NCBI RefSeq assembly: GCF_008711285.1
Contig: NZ_VXDC01000018.1
Span: forward strand, 1-47,011
Source: Roseibium aquae
Lineage (GTDB): Bacteria; Pseudomonadota; Alphaproteobacteria; Rhizobiales; Stappiaceae
Direction of reading: 5' to 3'
Length of the DNA: 47,011 bases
Positions 1-8,607 of this stretch are shown in pieces (within the stretch, counting starts at the first letter, position 1; every line of letters starts with the position of its first letter). Below the pieces are notes generated by a model. The model was not told the origin of the DNA. It made no database searches and saw nothing but the letters and a program-made list of their open reading frames with translations. Both the position numbers and the translations under genes were made by a program.

Positions 1-125
1 CAAATCAGGCCGACAACGAAGGGAGGAAGCCAAAATCTTGACCACGGCGTAACCGCCGTTCCATACACAAAAGGCGGGTCAATTCTCGGTGGAAATACCG
101 GGTCAGTTCTCAGTGAAAATCAACA
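1..125. mobile_element. Terminal segment of an IS21-like insertion sequence
   Basis: Two imperfect direct repeats of about 21 bp stand side by side at roughly 76-120, each built as GGGTCA(A/G)TTCTC(G/A)GTG(G/A)AAAT. Serial terminal repeats of this kind are typical of IS21-family ends. The HlyD reading frame running leftward from 589 stops inside this segment, so an element end sits against a truncated gene. The transposase genes (istA/istB type) would lie left of the window and are not seen. The exact boundary is uncertain within about 110-130. Family assignment is from repeat style only. Confidence 0.55.
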
Positions 126-589
126 ACTGCCTGTTTCAGAGCCGCTTGTGCCTGTTGCAACTGTGCCGAGGCGACGGCGAGTTCGCTGTCGGCCAGTTTC
201 ATCTGTGCCTCGATTTCCGCTACCCGCTGTCTTGCCGTGGCCAACGCCGCTTCCTGCGTACGGCTGTCGAGTTTCAGAAGCGGCTGACCGGCCTTCACTT
301 CGCTTTCGAGTTCGTTGGCCACATAGACTTCCTCCACGCGCCCAATGGCCTCAGTCAGAATCGGCACTGTCCTGAAAGTTGACGCAGCGCTTACGGCCGT
401 TGGGTGGAAATAGAAGATCAGCGTTATCAAGGAAACAGTCAGCATAAGGCAGGTGACGATGCCGTATCGCAGTTCGTACCAAACCGAATAGAGGGTTATC
501 TCCCGGCCGATCCTTTTCCCCTGGACAAATCGCCTGAACAGAAAGTCCGGCAGGATCGTCAGCATTGAACAGAACAACAGCTCAAACAT
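110..589 (-). pseudogene. HlyD-family membrane fusion protein, 3' end lost to an IS
   Basis: Periplasmic adaptor subunit of a type I or RND-like export system, anchored in the inner membrane. The 159-residue product has one N-terminal membrane segment (about residues 45-63, LMLTVSLITLIFY), the start of a biotinyl-lipoyl-like beta domain (VEEVYVANELESEVKAGQPLLKLD, about 85-108, read in two parts) and an alpha-helical hairpin beginning with QEAALATARQRVAEIEAQM. Family members are usually 300-400 residues, so the second helix, the lipoyl half-motif and the beta-barrel are missing. The frame ends in TGA inside the IS21-like end. It starts 3 bp after the preceding gene, so the two formed one operon. 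Function is presumably lost. The HlyD assignment is firm; its export partner is unknown. Confidence 0.8.
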
Positions 590-592
590 CGA

Positions 593-1132
593 TCACTCCT
601 TGTTCGTCGGCCGTTCAGGCTCGGCGATCTCGTTCAATGCCACCACGAGTTCTTCATCAGGCGTGGGATTGTGCCCGTCAGAGGAGCGAGGGTCAGCCGC
701 GGGCTGCGCCTGGTCAGGAGTGTCGCCACCAGATGGCGAGCGGTCAGCAAGTGCCGGCCCGTCACGGCCAGCGGTCACAGGGCCGACCATGCGGCCAAGC
801 GACTCGGCGATTGAGGCGAGCGGTGTCAAAAAATCCGGCAGTTTGACAAACGCCAGAAGCAGTGCCGCCACCCAGAACCAATTGTTGTGTGTGAAAAGCG
901 CCAGCAACCCAAGAACCGCGACAACCTCGAACTGCATGCGGTCATGCTTGTGCGCCAAGCGCTCGGGAAGTGAATGCAGGTAGAGATAGAACACGCCGAC
1001 CATGATCACACCGGCGACAAGCAATACCGTCATGACGGTCATAAGCGGATCGGTTCCGTCCGCCGACGGTATGAAAAAGGGAACGTGATGAGGGGCAAGC
1101 TCGTTCATGCCCGCAGGCGCCGCACCAGCCAT
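593..1132 (-). CDS. YibI-like (DUF3302-type) inner-membrane protein
   Basis: A 179-residue protein with two predicted membrane segments, about residues 31-53 (MTVMTVLLVAGVIMVGVFYL) and 70-93 (FEVVAVLGLLALFTHNNWFW). Between them is a short charged stretch, LPERLAHKHDRMQ. The C-terminal ~80 residues are acidic, Pro/Asp-rich and probably disordered and cytoplasmic. Enterobacterial yibI encodes a small membrane protein of this plan and sits beside the HlyD gene yibH. Here too it lies 3 bp upstream of an HlyD-type gene, which supports the pairing. The biochemical role is unknown in the family. Because the partner gene is truncated by an IS, this gene may be a leftover. The resemblance is by eye. 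Confidence 0.55.
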   Translation of the reverse strand: MAGAAPAGMNELAPHHVPFFIPSADGTDPLMTVMTVLLVAGVIMVGVFYLYLHSLPERLAHKHDRMQFEVVAVLGLLALFTHNNWFWVAALLLAFVKLPDFLTPLASIAESLGRMVGPVTAGRDGPALADRSPSGGDTPDQAQPAADPRSSDGHNPTPDEELVVALNEIAEPERPTNKE

Positions 1133-1384
1133 GACTTCTCCCCGATCAAGGCAAGCGCCGCATCCCGGCAGGCGCGCCCCAACAGTCTAAATTCGATCAA
1201 CTAATCCGCAATCGCCCAACCATATCCGAATATCTGGCGCTGGAACAATGGATCTTTTTCGCTGGCTCCCGCTACGGCCGTGCGCGTCTATCCGAACACG
1301 ATTCGACAGACACGATGGGGGCTTTGCGGAAATGCAAAAGGGCCGCAGTGAATGGCCCTTGCGTACTCACGCAACGTCGCCCTG

Positions 1385-1762
1385 TTACTTCGGCGCCATG
1401 CGGATCGCGCCGTCAAGACGGATGGTCTCGCCGTTCAGCATGTCGATCTCGGAGATCGACTTGACCAGCGCCGCGTATTCGGCCGCCTTGCCGAGGCGCG
1501 AGGGAAATGGCACCTGCTGGCCGAGCGAGTCCGGCACTTCCTGCGAGAGGCCGAACAGCATCGGCGTCTCGAACGTCCCCGGCGCGATCGTCATGACGCG
1601 GATGCCCGATTTCGACAGGTCGCGCGCCACCGGCAGGGTCATGCCGACCACGCCGGCTTTCGAAGCCGCATAGCCCTGCGGCTTCACCGCAGGCAGCTGC
1701 GCGAAAACGTCGGCCGCGAGTTCGAGACGGTCCTGCACCTGCGCGGTGGTCCAGTCAGACAT
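1385..1762 (-). pseudogene. Chimeric ORF: DUF6362 start joined to SDR dehydrogenase end
   Basis: The 125-residue ORF is two unrelated genes spliced in frame. Residues 1 to about 30 ([20 protein letters not shown], then LPAVKPQGY) have the look of the N-terminus of DUF6362 proteins, which occur in alphaproteobacterial phage-like islands. From about residue 31 it reads [20 protein letters not shown] and then [11 protein letters not shown], the YxxxK catalytic segment and downstream strand of a short-chain dehydrogenase like type-2 3-hydroxyacyl-CoA dehydrogenase. The C-terminus DGAIRMAPK is typical of those enzymes. The SDR half lacks the Rossmann nucleotide-binding N-terminus and most of the fold, so it cannot be active. 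The join lies at about 1670, where both families could read GY. It overlaps the upstream small gene by 8 bp, the native arrangement of the DUF6362 gene. Confidence 0.75.
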
Positions 1763-1955
1763 GGCTCACCTCCCGGACCGCAGGCGGCTTTCCGTAGAGC
1801 TTCTCCCCCAGCTGACGGACCAGCGCGCGCTCTGGCCAGGTCAGGCGGTGATCGTGGACGGAGACGGCGAGCAGACCCTCGTCATGCCAGCCATCGCGCT
1901 TCACCTGGTCCGGGTCCCGGCGCGTGCGGCCGGAGCCTTTCGGGTACCACCTCAA
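1755..1955 (-). CDS. Small phage-island protein upstream of the DUF6362 start
   Basis: A short protein of about 66 residues, rich in charged residues ([18 protein letters not shown], then [18 protein letters not shown]). The available start at 1955 is TTG, and the frame stays open upstream without an ATG, so the true start is uncertain and the 5' end may be missing. I recognise it only as a type of small conserved protein found next to DUF6362 genes in Rhodobacterales prophage-like islands. No catalytic motif is visible. Its stop overlaps the DUF6362 start by 8 bp, which supports translation as a pair before the rearrangement. Function unknown. Confidence 0.5.
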   Translation of the reverse strand: MRWYPKGSGRTRRDPDQVKRDGWHDEGLLAVSVHDHRLTWPERALVRQLGEKLYGKPPAVREVSHV

Positions 1956-2073
1956 GCGTGTGCGATACTCTGGGTGTGAAGAGCTGCGACCAGTTTGCCT
2001 TTGGTCGTTCCCTCGATTTCAGGACAAACTGAAAAAGACCGTAAATGCGTGAGCTAACCGTCGTCGGCTTCAG

Positions 2074-2307
2074 CTAAACCTGACTCTTCCGATACCGCCA
2101 CTCCGGCGGCGCCTCGCGCCCGCCCTCGTCGCGCCTTCGGTACCGCTCCCAGCCGTTCGCCTTGAGGTAGGGCCAGTGCTCAGCCCCTCCCGCATAACCC
2201 TCGAAAACAAAGGAAAAATCCGGCTGCAGCCGGATCGTGAGAACTCTTTCTCTGAGGCAAGTGGCGGAGCAAATGGGACTGAGACCGAACGTTCTCCATA
2301 TGTTAAG
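2074..2307 (-). pseudogene. 3' fragment of an unrecognised gene
   Basis: On the minus strand an open frame without an ATG runs from a TAG at about 2308 to a TAG at 2074-2076. Its C-terminal part reads like real protein: VLTIRLQPDFSFVFEGYAG, then AEHWPYLKANGWERYRRRDE and APPEWRYRKSQV. It is too short for the standard ORF cutoff used for gene finding. The start is missing, so this is probably the end of a gene cut by rearrangement. I do not recognise the family. The 1956-2073 and 2308-2393 gaps hold no gene I can support; a short minus-strand frame ending [19 protein letters not shown] at about 1980 could be another gene tail. Confidence 0.35.
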
Positions 2308-2393
2308 CTATGAGAATTACATAATTTAAACTGGTCGCCGCAAACCGGCGCTACCGGGGCACATCAGACAAGCGCGATGTCCGCTCCGCCTCT

Positions 2394-3320
2394 TTACGCC
2401 AGGAGCGGATCGTTTTCAGCCGAAGCATTCTCCACTCTGACCAGTACCTCCATTGAAAGCAGATCGACGTTCGAACCAAGGAACGTGCCTGCCACCGGCG
2501 TGACCTGCGCAATGTTCCGGGCCACGGCGAGCGGTATCAAGTTTCCTGAGCCGACGCTCCGGTTCGTTGGATCGAAGGCAATCCAACCAGCACCGGGGAT
2601 GAATATCTCGACCCAGGCATGTGTAGACCCTGAACCAGCCGAACCTGCGAGGCTTGTTTCGGGATTGGACAGATAGCCTGAAACGATGCGGGCTCCCAGG
2701 CGAAGATGGCGGGCGGCCTCTGCAAGCAGGACTGCGAAATCGCGGCAAGAGCCACATCCCCGGTCGAGCGTCTCGATTGGCGACTGGGTGCCTTCGTCGT
2801 CGCGGCTCTGGTAGGAAATCTGTGTGAAAACGCCATTGCTGATGTCCTTCAGCAGAGACAGAGTATCTGTCGGGCGCGCCATGACAAAGCGCTCGACCCA
2901 TTGGGAAAAGCGGCCATCGACATCACTGTATTGCGGTACCGTCAATGCCCCTAGATCCAACCATTCGTCAATGTCATAGACAAAAGGGAAGCGGGCGGCC
3001 GAGGCAGCGATAGCAAAGACCGGCCAAGCTGGCGCGGTCAGTTCCACGCTGGCGCGGCTCTCGATCATCAAATGATCTGTCGGACCGTCAAACACGACGG
3101 TGGCGATCGCGTTGCCAGCCACATCATGAGCCCAGGTTACGGTCGCCGTCGGCGTGATGGAAAGTTCGTGCGAAAAAAGCCGTAATTCCCGCGTTTCGCG
3201 CGGGCGCAGCATCAACCTGTGCGCCCCCAGAGCGACCGCATGACGGTACCGGTAGCTTGTAGTGTGAAAGATGTCGAGACAGGCCAAATGCGATCCAGTA
3301 TGGTTCGAGGTGGAGGGCAC
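2394..3320 (-). CDS. Transglutaminase-like cysteine protease family protein
   Basis: A 308-residue cytoplasmic protein of the bacterial transglutaminase-like superfamily, usually peptidases or amidases acting on peptide or isopeptide bonds. An N-terminal beta domain (about residues 14-110, starting [21 protein letters not shown]) is followed by the catalytic core. All three expected catalytic positions are present: Cys in [12 protein letters not shown] (about residue 193), His in STHAWVEIF (about 235) and Asp in WIAFDPTN (about 250). Length matches the family. It stands alone, facing away from the recombinase remnant to its right and toward rearranged DNA on its left. A second, diverged member lies at 7179-8048. 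The start at 3320 is a plausible ATG, but MLRPRETRE and other internal starts cannot be excluded. Confidence 0.85.
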   Translation of the reverse strand: MPSTSNHTGSHLACLDIFHTTSYRYRHAVALGAHRLMLRPRETRELRLFSHELSITPTATVTWAHDVAGNAIATVVFDGPTDHLMIESRASVELTAPAWPVFAIAASAARFPFVYDIDEWLDLGALTVPQYSDVDGRFSQWVERFVMARPTDTLSLLKDISNGVFTQISYQSRDDEGTQSPIETLDRGCGSCRDFAVLLAEAARHLRLGARIVSGYLSNPETSLAGSAGSGSTHAWVEIFIPGAGWIAFDPTNRSVGSGNLIPLAVARNIAQVTPVAGTFLGSNVDLLSMEVLVRVENASAENDPLLA

Positions 3321-3429
3321 GCACGTCGATGCGGATCCTCGGCAGCGAGATGTGCTCGGGCGGACAGGAACGGCGTTTCACAATCGGCTGCGGCCTTGCA
3401 GCGCCCACACAAGCCTCAGACCTACCAGA

Positions 3430-3636
3430 TCAGGGCGCCCGACCCTCGGCCGACCAACGGTCCTCGGCGACCAACCGACAGAAAAGGTTCTCGACAGTCT
3501 GTCCCATGGGATGGGCGTTTCTGCCATAGCCGGGAAACTCGGCATCACCCAACTGTGGATCTTGCGGGTCCGGGACGAAGTTTCAATGAAACCCCAGACT
3601 TACTTGCACTCGATCGAGTTCATGCGACCCAACTGA
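3430..3636 (+). pseudogene. Possible C-terminal remnant of a serine recombinase
   Basis: A plus-strand frame reads LGRPTVLGD, then KVLDSLSHGMGVSAIAGKLG and ITQLWILRVRDE before stopping at 3636. This resembles the GRPKV...G.GI..IAREL.....T.QRI helix-turn-helix found at the C-terminus of resolvase/invertase-type serine recombinases. No catalytic N-terminal domain is present upstream, where the frame overlaps the start region of the minus-strand transglutaminase. If right, it is the last ~60 residues of a dead site-specific recombinase in the debris around 1-3.6 kb. Similarity is modest, so an unrelated HTH fragment is possible. Confidence 0.35.
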
Positions 3637-3651
3637 AGACTCAGGTCTTGG

Positions 3652-5025
3652 TTATGCCCCATGATTACACTTCCCTTGTTTTCCAGCTAAATGACCTGCG
3701 GAAAGCGTTGCGAGCCACAATAACGCAAACAGGCCGAACGTCGCAGAAATTGTGGAACCCGCAAGGATTCCGAGCTTTGCCGCACCCAGCGTGGTCGGAT
3801 CAAAAGCCAGGCTGGCAACAAATAGTGACATGGTAAAGCCAATGCCGGCGAGAAAGGCGCCGGCCGTCAAGAACGGCCACGACAGATCTGGGGGCTTAAC
3901 CGCCAGGCCTGATCGGACGGCCAACCAGCTGAAACCGAGAACGCCGAGAGGCTTACCGAGCACGAGCCCGGCAACAATGGCGATGGGGATTTTTTGGCCA
4001 AAATCGCCCAACTCGATCGCGACGCCTGCATTTGCAAGTGCGAACACCGGCATCACCACAAATCCCACCCAGGGATGCAGCGTCATTTCGAGCCGCTCGA
4101 CCGGAGAAAGAGACTCTGAAACCGCCCGGCCGGCCTCACGGAGATCACGGCGGTCCGGGGTGTCACCGCTCCAGTGCTCGCCTCCCGGATAGGCAAGCAC
4201 CCGCCCAAGGATTCCACGCAGACGTGTATCGCTCACCCAGACTTGGGTTGGTGTCATCAGTCCGAGAACAACCCCGGCAATAGTCGCATGAATGCCAGAT
4301 GCGTCGATGCACAACCAGACGGCGCCGCCAATCAAAAAATACATTGGAATGCTCCGCACTCCAAGCCGTGCAAATCCAGCGACCAATCCAAGACCGAGAA
4401 TTGCAAGCCCGATGACGACCCAGTTCAACGGCTCACCGTAAAAAACAGCCACCACCAGTATCGCCCCCACATCGTCGAAAATCGCCAGCGATAACAAGAA
4501 CAACCGAAGCGCGGTCGGAATGCGCTTTCCGAAGAGCGCAAGGCACCCGATCGCCAATGCCGTGTCGGTCGCCATGACCGTTCCCCATCCCTGAGCGCCC
4601 GGCTGTCCTGCGATCAACGCCAAATAGATTGCGACTGGAACGATCATTCCCCCGAGAGCTGCAGCCAGCGGCAAGGCCGCTTGTTTCGGTTTTCTCAATT
4701 CTCCCAGGACAAGTTCCCGTTTGAGTTCGAGTGATATCACGAAGAAAAAGAACGTCATCAATCCGTCGTTGATCCAGTGCCGCAACGAGCGGGTGAAATC
4801 CAACGATCCGAAATTCAGACCGACCGGTGTCTCCCAGAATTCGAGGAAGGTGGACGCCCAATTTGAATTGGCCAAAAAAAGCGCTACCAAAACAGCCATG
4901 AGCAACAGTCCACCGGCCGCGGATTCGATCTTGAGAAATCTTGCGACGGGTTTCGTGAACCTGTCGGCGATTTCGCGTGGCAGTTTCGTGTTGTTCTTGA
5001 CAGTCATGACAATTGCGATACCCAT
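3652..5025 (-). CDS. nhaA: NhaA-type Na+/H+ antiporter
   Basis: Integral inner-membrane secondary transporter exchanging cytoplasmic Na+ (or Li+) for external protons, used for sodium and alkaline-pH tolerance. The 457-residue protein has about 12 membrane segments. The key acidic residues of NhaA are visible: the Asp in MATDTALAIG (E. coli Asp133 equivalent) and the Asp-Asp pair in AIFDDVGAILVV (Asp163/164 equivalents). It is longer than E. coli NhaA because of an inserted loop (YPGGEHWSGDTPDRRDLREA), as in many alphaproteobacterial members. The start at 5025 (MGIAIVM) may be extended; MTVKNN at about 5007 is an alternative. It is divergent from the Crp/Fnr gene, with a small gene between. 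No frameshift is seen. Confidence 0.93.
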   Translation of the reverse strand: MGIAIVMTVKNNTKLPREIADRFTKPVARFLKIESAAGGLLLMAVLVALFLANSNWASTFLEFWETPVGLNFGSLDFTRSLRHWINDGLMTFFFFVISLELKRELVLGELRKPKQAALPLAAALGGMIVPVAIYLALIAGQPGAQGWGTVMATDTALAIGCLALFGKRIPTALRLFLLSLAIFDDVGAILVVAVFYGEPLNWVVIGLAILGLGLVAGFARLGVRSIPMYFLIGGAVWLCIDASGIHATIAGVVLGLMTPTQVWVSDTRLRGILGRVLAYPGGEHWSGDTPDRRDLREAGRAVSESLSPVERLEMTLHPWVGFVVMPVFALANAGVAIELGDFGQKIPIAIVAGLVLGKPLGVLGFSWLAVRSGLAVKPPDLSWPFLTAGAFLAGIGFTMSLFVASLAFDPTTLGAAKLGILAGSTISATFGLFALLWLATLSAGHLAGKQGKCNHGA

Positions 5026-5092
5026 GTGCCGTGAAGCGCACTAGCGCCTTATTGAAGTGGCAGAACCAAATCGCTTTCGGCACGGTTCGATC

Positions 5093-5332
5093 TCAGGGCG
5101 CGCGTCTCACCGAGTTGCCACCGGAGATAATCCGGTTGATCAGATCCGAAACGGCCCGGTGCGTTTCCATATCCGTTTCAGAACCTGAGGCATTCTCATG
5201 GGTTGCGGCAGCGTCTCGCAACACACCTAAGATCTCGTGCTCGGGCAGAATTTTGCGGTCGTTCATTGCAAGCAAGAGGGCTTCACAGATCGAAAGTGCT
5301 GCCATTCCTGCATAGTCCCGTTGGTCAGGCAT
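5093..5332 (-). CDS. Small conserved hypothetical protein
   Basis: A 79-residue soluble protein beginning MPDQRDYAGMAALSICEALL and containing MNDRKILPEHEILGVLRDAA. The pattern of an N-terminal helix (CEALLLAMNDRK) followed by an amphipathic helix resembles small proteins often found next to stress genes in Rhizobiales and Rhodobacterales. I cannot name the family and no catalytic motif is visible. It lies 67 bp upstream of nhaA on the same strand, so the two may share a promoter facing the Crp/Fnr gene. The start is supported by an AGGAC-like site just upstream. Confidence 0.6.
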   Translation of the reverse strand: MPDQRDYAGMAALSICEALLLAMNDRKILPEHEILGVLRDAAATHENASGSETDMETHRAVSDLINRIISGGNSVRRAP

Positions 5333-5484
5333 TTGAGCAGTCCTTTCAAGAATGAGGGCCCATGCTTCGGTGCGACCCCGAGAAACTTCTGCATGATGAC
5401 AGAAACCCGGTATGCTGAACTGATCGAAAGCAGTGCCAACCCAGACGTCTCGCGAAGCGGATCACACACTGGGGAGAACCGCCA

Positions 5485-6219
5485 TTGACCGCTGTCGAAC
5501 AAAGTCCGCTGGTGCTCAAGCTGTCCAATTTCGTCGTCTTGACGGACACTGAGCTCAACGTACTTCATCATTTGCACCGGCGCGGGCGTTCCTTCGTTGC
5601 CGGGCGCGATCTTGTGCAGCAGGGGCAGTCGGAACAGGCAGCCTATATACTGGCCAAAGGTTGGGTTTGCTCCTACAAGATCCAGCCGGACGGATCACGG
5701 CAGATCATTGATTTTCAGATCCCGGGCGACTTTCTGGGCTTACGCAGCGTTCTGTTGCGCACATCGGACCACAGTTTTGAGCCAATCACCGATATTCAGG
5801 CAGCCGAGGTACCGGCGGGTGACCTGCTCGCCGCCTTTGCCCAAACTGCGCGGCTCGCAACTGCCGTCCTGTGGGCCGCGTCACGGGATGAGGCGATGGT
5901 CGTCGAACACCTCGTCAATCTGGGGCGCCGCGATGCAGACGTCCGTGTGGCCCATTTTCTGCTCGAACTTGGCGCGCGACTTGCACTGGTCGGCATGGGC
6001 AGCAAAACGGGCTATGATTGTCCACTGACCCAGTACCACCTCGCCGATGCACTGGGACTGAGCGCGGTGCATGTCAATCGCGTTTTGCGGCAACTGCGTG
6101 AGAATGGGCTGGTGACGTTTCGAAATGGCAAGGTGATGTTCGACGATCGAGACCGGCTGGTTCAATTCGCAGAATTCGATCCCGAATATCTCGATCAGAC
6201 CGGCCCTTTGCTGACATAG
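5485..6219 (+). CDS. Crp/Fnr-family transcriptional regulator
   Basis: Cytoplasmic DNA-binding dimer. Residues about 20-130 form the cyclic-nucleotide-binding-like beta-roll (LVQQGQ, AYILAKGWVCSYK, DFQIPGDFLGL) and residues about 150-225 a winged helix-turn-helix with recognition helix LGLSAVHVNRVLRQLRE. The N-terminus has no cysteine cluster, so it is not an O2-sensing 4Fe-4S FNR; the HVNRVL type is a common alphaproteobacterial Crp/Fnr subgroup. The start is TTG at 5485, supported by GGGGA 10 bp upstream; the first in-frame ATG is far inside. It is transcribed away from nhaA and toward the transglutaminase/hflKC genes, so it may regulate the block. Its ligand is unknown. Confidence 0.88.
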   Translation: MTAVEQSPLVLKLSNFVVLTDTELNVLHHLHRRGRSFVAGRDLVQQGQSEQAAYILAKGWVCSYKIQPDGSRQIIDFQIPGDFLGLRSVLLRTSDHSFEPITDIQAAEVPAGDLLAAFAQTARLATAVLWAASRDEAMVVEHLVNLGRRDADVRVAHFLLELGARLALVGMGSKTGYDCPLTQYHLADALGLSAVHVNRVLRQLRENGLVTFRNGKVMFDDRDRLVQFAEFDPEYLDQTGPLLT

Positions 6220-6696
6220 GCCGCGCGCCTGCGCCGACCCAGCGAAGGCCAGGTCATGCTTCACCCGAATGTGCCGGAAACAAAATGCGTCGGAAACGGA
6301 GGACAATTCCGCTCTTGGGCGGATCGATTGTTCTGGACCCCCGACGGTCATTCCTCCGGCCTCACTCGACCAAAGCAGCTTGCATGCAGCGCTTTCGGCT
6401 GCAGGCCAATGCAAAAGACGCCAAGGACTAACCTCGATCAGGATACTGCCTGAAAGCGGCCTGTAGGATCCGTCGAACAATCAGGGTTCGAACATTTCTA
6501 TTCGCTGTCTCAAGGTGCTTCGACACCCCCGATTGGCTCAAGCGCAGGTTTCAGTGTCAGGTTCTCCCCGTGCCGAGGCAGCGGGTTCGGCTTCGCCAGT
6601 GCTTGGTCCGTTTCGAATTCCACATCCGCCTGTCGAAGCGAGTGATCGTGGACTTTGAACGATCCACGTTCCAACAGGCAAAGGAGCAGCACGGCC
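6220..6696. other. Intergenic region after the Crp/Fnr gene
   Basis: About 480 bp without a gene I can support. Several frames are open on both strands, but they are short, have no good start and look like chance. A short inverted repeat, CGTGGA...TCCACG, lies at about 6648-6666, and AAGGAG at 6681-6686 is the ribosome binding site of the next gene. I found no convincing FNR box (TTGAT-N4-ATCAA) by eye. Confidence 0.5.
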
Positions 6697-7182
6697 ATGG
6701 AAACAAGAGCGAAAGACATCGACTCCAAAACGGATTCAACCGACCTCGAAAGGCGGGTTCTGACGCAAGACCGAATTCTGCAACCGCTGATCTCTTATAT
6801 GTCCTGTTCCGAGCCACGGTTTGTGGAGCATCTCAAGATGCGTTTTGCCGACACCATGTCCATGGCACGGCGGGAACAAGACTACCGAGACGATGACGAG
6901 TACGCCGAGGAATTCATCAGGCCGGGTTTCAACCTTGGGCAATTCGACGGTCCGGGAAAACCGGAGAGTTCAACATCCAAAACGACCATGGACCGTTCGC
7001 CGGAAAACGATGTCCACGAGAAAGCGCATCTCCCTTTTGCCAAAGGTGAAACGGATCGCGTACGGGTCCGGGAAAGAAACGGAATTTGGGAGATCCGGGT
7101 GGACCGCGCCTTTTTCGGAGACCACAACAAACCCGAACATGCTTGGGCGGCAGCCGCTTTGGCCACGCATTCGATCAGATGA
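6697..7182 (+). CDS. Conserved hypothetical soluble protein
   Basis: A protein of about 161 residues, highly charged. The N-terminal half reads LERRVLTQDRILQPLISYMS and FVEHLKMRFADTMSM; the middle is low-complexity; the C-terminus (VRERNGIWEIRVDRAFFGDH, then EHAWAAAALATHSI) looks like a small beta-hairpin/helix module similar in style to DUF2188-type domains. The open frame extends to a TTG at 6655, but AAGGAG at 6681-6686 sits 10 bp before ATG 6697, which fixes the start there. Its TGA overlaps the ATG of the transglutaminase-like gene (ATGA), so the two are translationally coupled. Function unknown. Confidence 0.65.
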   Translation: METRAKDIDSKTDSTDLERRVLTQDRILQPLISYMSCSEPRFVEHLKMRFADTMSMARREQDYRDDDEYAEEFIRPGFNLGQFDGPGKPESSTSKTTMDRSPENDVHEKAHLPFAKGETDRVRVRERNGIWEIRVDRAFFGDHNKPEHAWAAAALATHSIR

Positions 7183-8048
7183 GGAAAAACCCTCCATCGG
7201 ATGTCAGTGTGAGACAGTCAAAGCGGGCAACACAAGGAGATATCCGGATCAGTCTGGGTTGCCGACTTGAGTTTGAGTTTCCCAAATCCACCCCGCTGGT
7301 TGCTATGCTGAATGTCGATGGTACACGGTATCAGGACATAGAACTGCTGGATTATTTGACGACGTCTCCCTGCGTACAGATCCAGAGTTACCAGGATATC
7401 TTCGGAAATTGGTGTTCCAGGTTGATGGCACCGCCCGGCACTTTCACATTGGCGACGCGCGGCGTATTTTTGGACAGTGGAAAGAAGGATCCGGTTTTTC
7501 CAGCCGCCTATCAGCACGCTGTTGAAGATCTCCCGTCCGACACGTTCGTGTTCTTATTGGGAAGCCGGTATTGCGATACGGATCTCCTGTCGGAAGAAGC
7601 CTGGCGGCTGTTTGGAAATTCAAAGACTGGCTGGGCCAGGGTACAGGCCATTTGTGACTATGTGCATCAGCATGTGGTCTTCGGATATGAGCACGCTCAG
7701 TCGACCCGTACGGCGTCCCAGACGCTGGCTGAAGGGCATGGTGTTTGCCGTGACTTCACCCACCTTGCGATCAGCTTCTGCCGCTGCATGAACATCCCGG
7801 CCCGGTATTGCACCGGATATCTGAGTGATATCGGCGAGCCGGAACCGCATCCCCCAGGTGATTTTGCAGCCTGGATGGAAGTCTTTCTGGCCAACCGATG
7901 GTGGGTCTTCGACCCGCGCAACAACCAGCGCCGTATCGCACGGTTTCTGATAGGCCGCGGACGCGATGCAGCCGATGTTCCATTGATTCAGACATTTGGT
8001 GACCACTCTTTAACAAAATTCACGGTCTGGACCAATATTTCCAAATGA
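7179..8048 (+). CDS. Transglutaminase-like protein without the expected His
   Basis: A protein of about 289 residues with the bacterial transglutaminase-like N-domain (LGCRLEFEFPKSTPLVAMLN, FGNWCSRL) and core. The nucleophile Cys is in GHGVCRDFTHLA and the Asp in WWVFDPRNN. The expected catalytic His position, HAWVE in the relative at 2394-3320, reads DFAAWMEVF here; the codon is GCA. Either this subfamily uses another residue or the protein is not a peptidase. The start is ATG 7179, inside the ATGA overlap with the previous gene. The upstream in-frame extension to 7086 overlaps that gene and is unlikely. Neighbours HflK/HflC suggest a membrane or proteolysis-related stress role, but that is inference. 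Confidence 0.8.
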   Translation: MRKNPPSDVSVRQSKRATQGDIRISLGCRLEFEFPKSTPLVAMLNVDGTRYQDIELLDYLTTSPCVQIQSYQDIFGNWCSRLMAPPGTFTLATRGVFLDSGKKDPVFPAAYQHAVEDLPSDTFVFLLGSRYCDTDLLSEEAWRLFGNSKTGWARVQAICDYVHQHVVFGYEHAQSTRTASQTLAEGHGVCRDFTHLAISFCRCMNIPARYCTGYLSDIGEPEPHPPGDFAAWMEVFLANRWWVFDPRNNQRRIARFLIGRGRDAADVPLIQTFGDHSLTKFTVWTNISK

Positions 8049-8187
8049 GACTAACCTCGATCAGCACACAGGCCTCTATAATTTCCTATATTTCACCAAA
8101 CACTCACTTCTCTAATTTGCTTTATATTCGAATAAGAGAATGACTAGTTTTTAGATGACTTCATAATAAAAGGGGGTGGACACGACA
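8049..8187 (+). promoter_or_regulatory. AT-rich intergenic stretch, probable promoter
   Basis: This gap is far richer in A/T than its surroundings, with runs such as CTCTATAATTTCC near 8070 and TTTATATTCGAATAAG near 8120, and an AAGGGGG purine run just before the next gene. It is a likely promoter for the 8188 gene and perhaps for hflKC. No specific operator was recognised. Confidence 0.4.
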
Positions 8188-8445
8188 ATGAGCGCCCGTT
8201 CTACAAGATCTACGGTAAAATTCTTCCACCCGTTTTCACTTAACGGGCAATCGGAAGTCCTGCCTGCCGGAGACTACGAAATTATTGTCGAAGAAGAACT
8301 TCTCGAGAGCATGAGTTTCCTCGCCTACCGGAAGACGGCAACCTACTTGATCGTCACCGGCCATGGCCGGACTGAAATGCGCGAGATTTCCGGAGACGAT
8401 CTGGAGGCCGTGCTCTCCCGCGATCGCTCCTCACAGAACCCTTGA
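8188..8445 (+). CDS. Small conserved hypothetical protein
   Basis: A protein of 85 residues (89 if GTG 8176 is used). It contains HPFSLNGQSEVLPAGDYEII, then EEELLESMSFLAYRKTATYL, a compact pattern found in small alphaproteobacterial proteins of unknown function. No signal peptide, membrane segment or catalytic motif is seen. The purine run AAGGGGG at about 8169-8175 is well placed for ATG 8188 (12 bp) but too close for GTG 8176. It lies upstream of hflK on the same strand. Confidence 0.6.
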   Translation: MSARSTRSTVKFFHPFSLNGQSEVLPAGDYEIIVEEELLESMSFLAYRKTATYLIVTGHGRTEMREISGDDLEAVLSRDRSSQNP

Positions 8446-8607
8446 CAAAAAGCGGGGCGGCACTCTGGCCGCGGGAAGAACGAATATGAACGCGCCTGGC
8501 TTGCTGAAAACTGCTGTGCCTGGCGCTGTGCCCGGCACAGATTGTGTTGGCATGGTGCGCTACCACTCGGGCAGCAGAGTATCGGGCATCAGGCTAGAGG
8601 CAACACC

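Noticed and set aside
6220..6696. FNR-type operator for the Crp/Fnr regulator
   Set aside because: No TTGAT-N4-ATCAA match was seen; only a weak 6-bp inverted repeat.
8540..8580. Sigma-54 promoter (TTGGCATGG near 8548)
   Set aside because: The GG part resembles the -24 box, but the GC/TTGC -12 part is absent.
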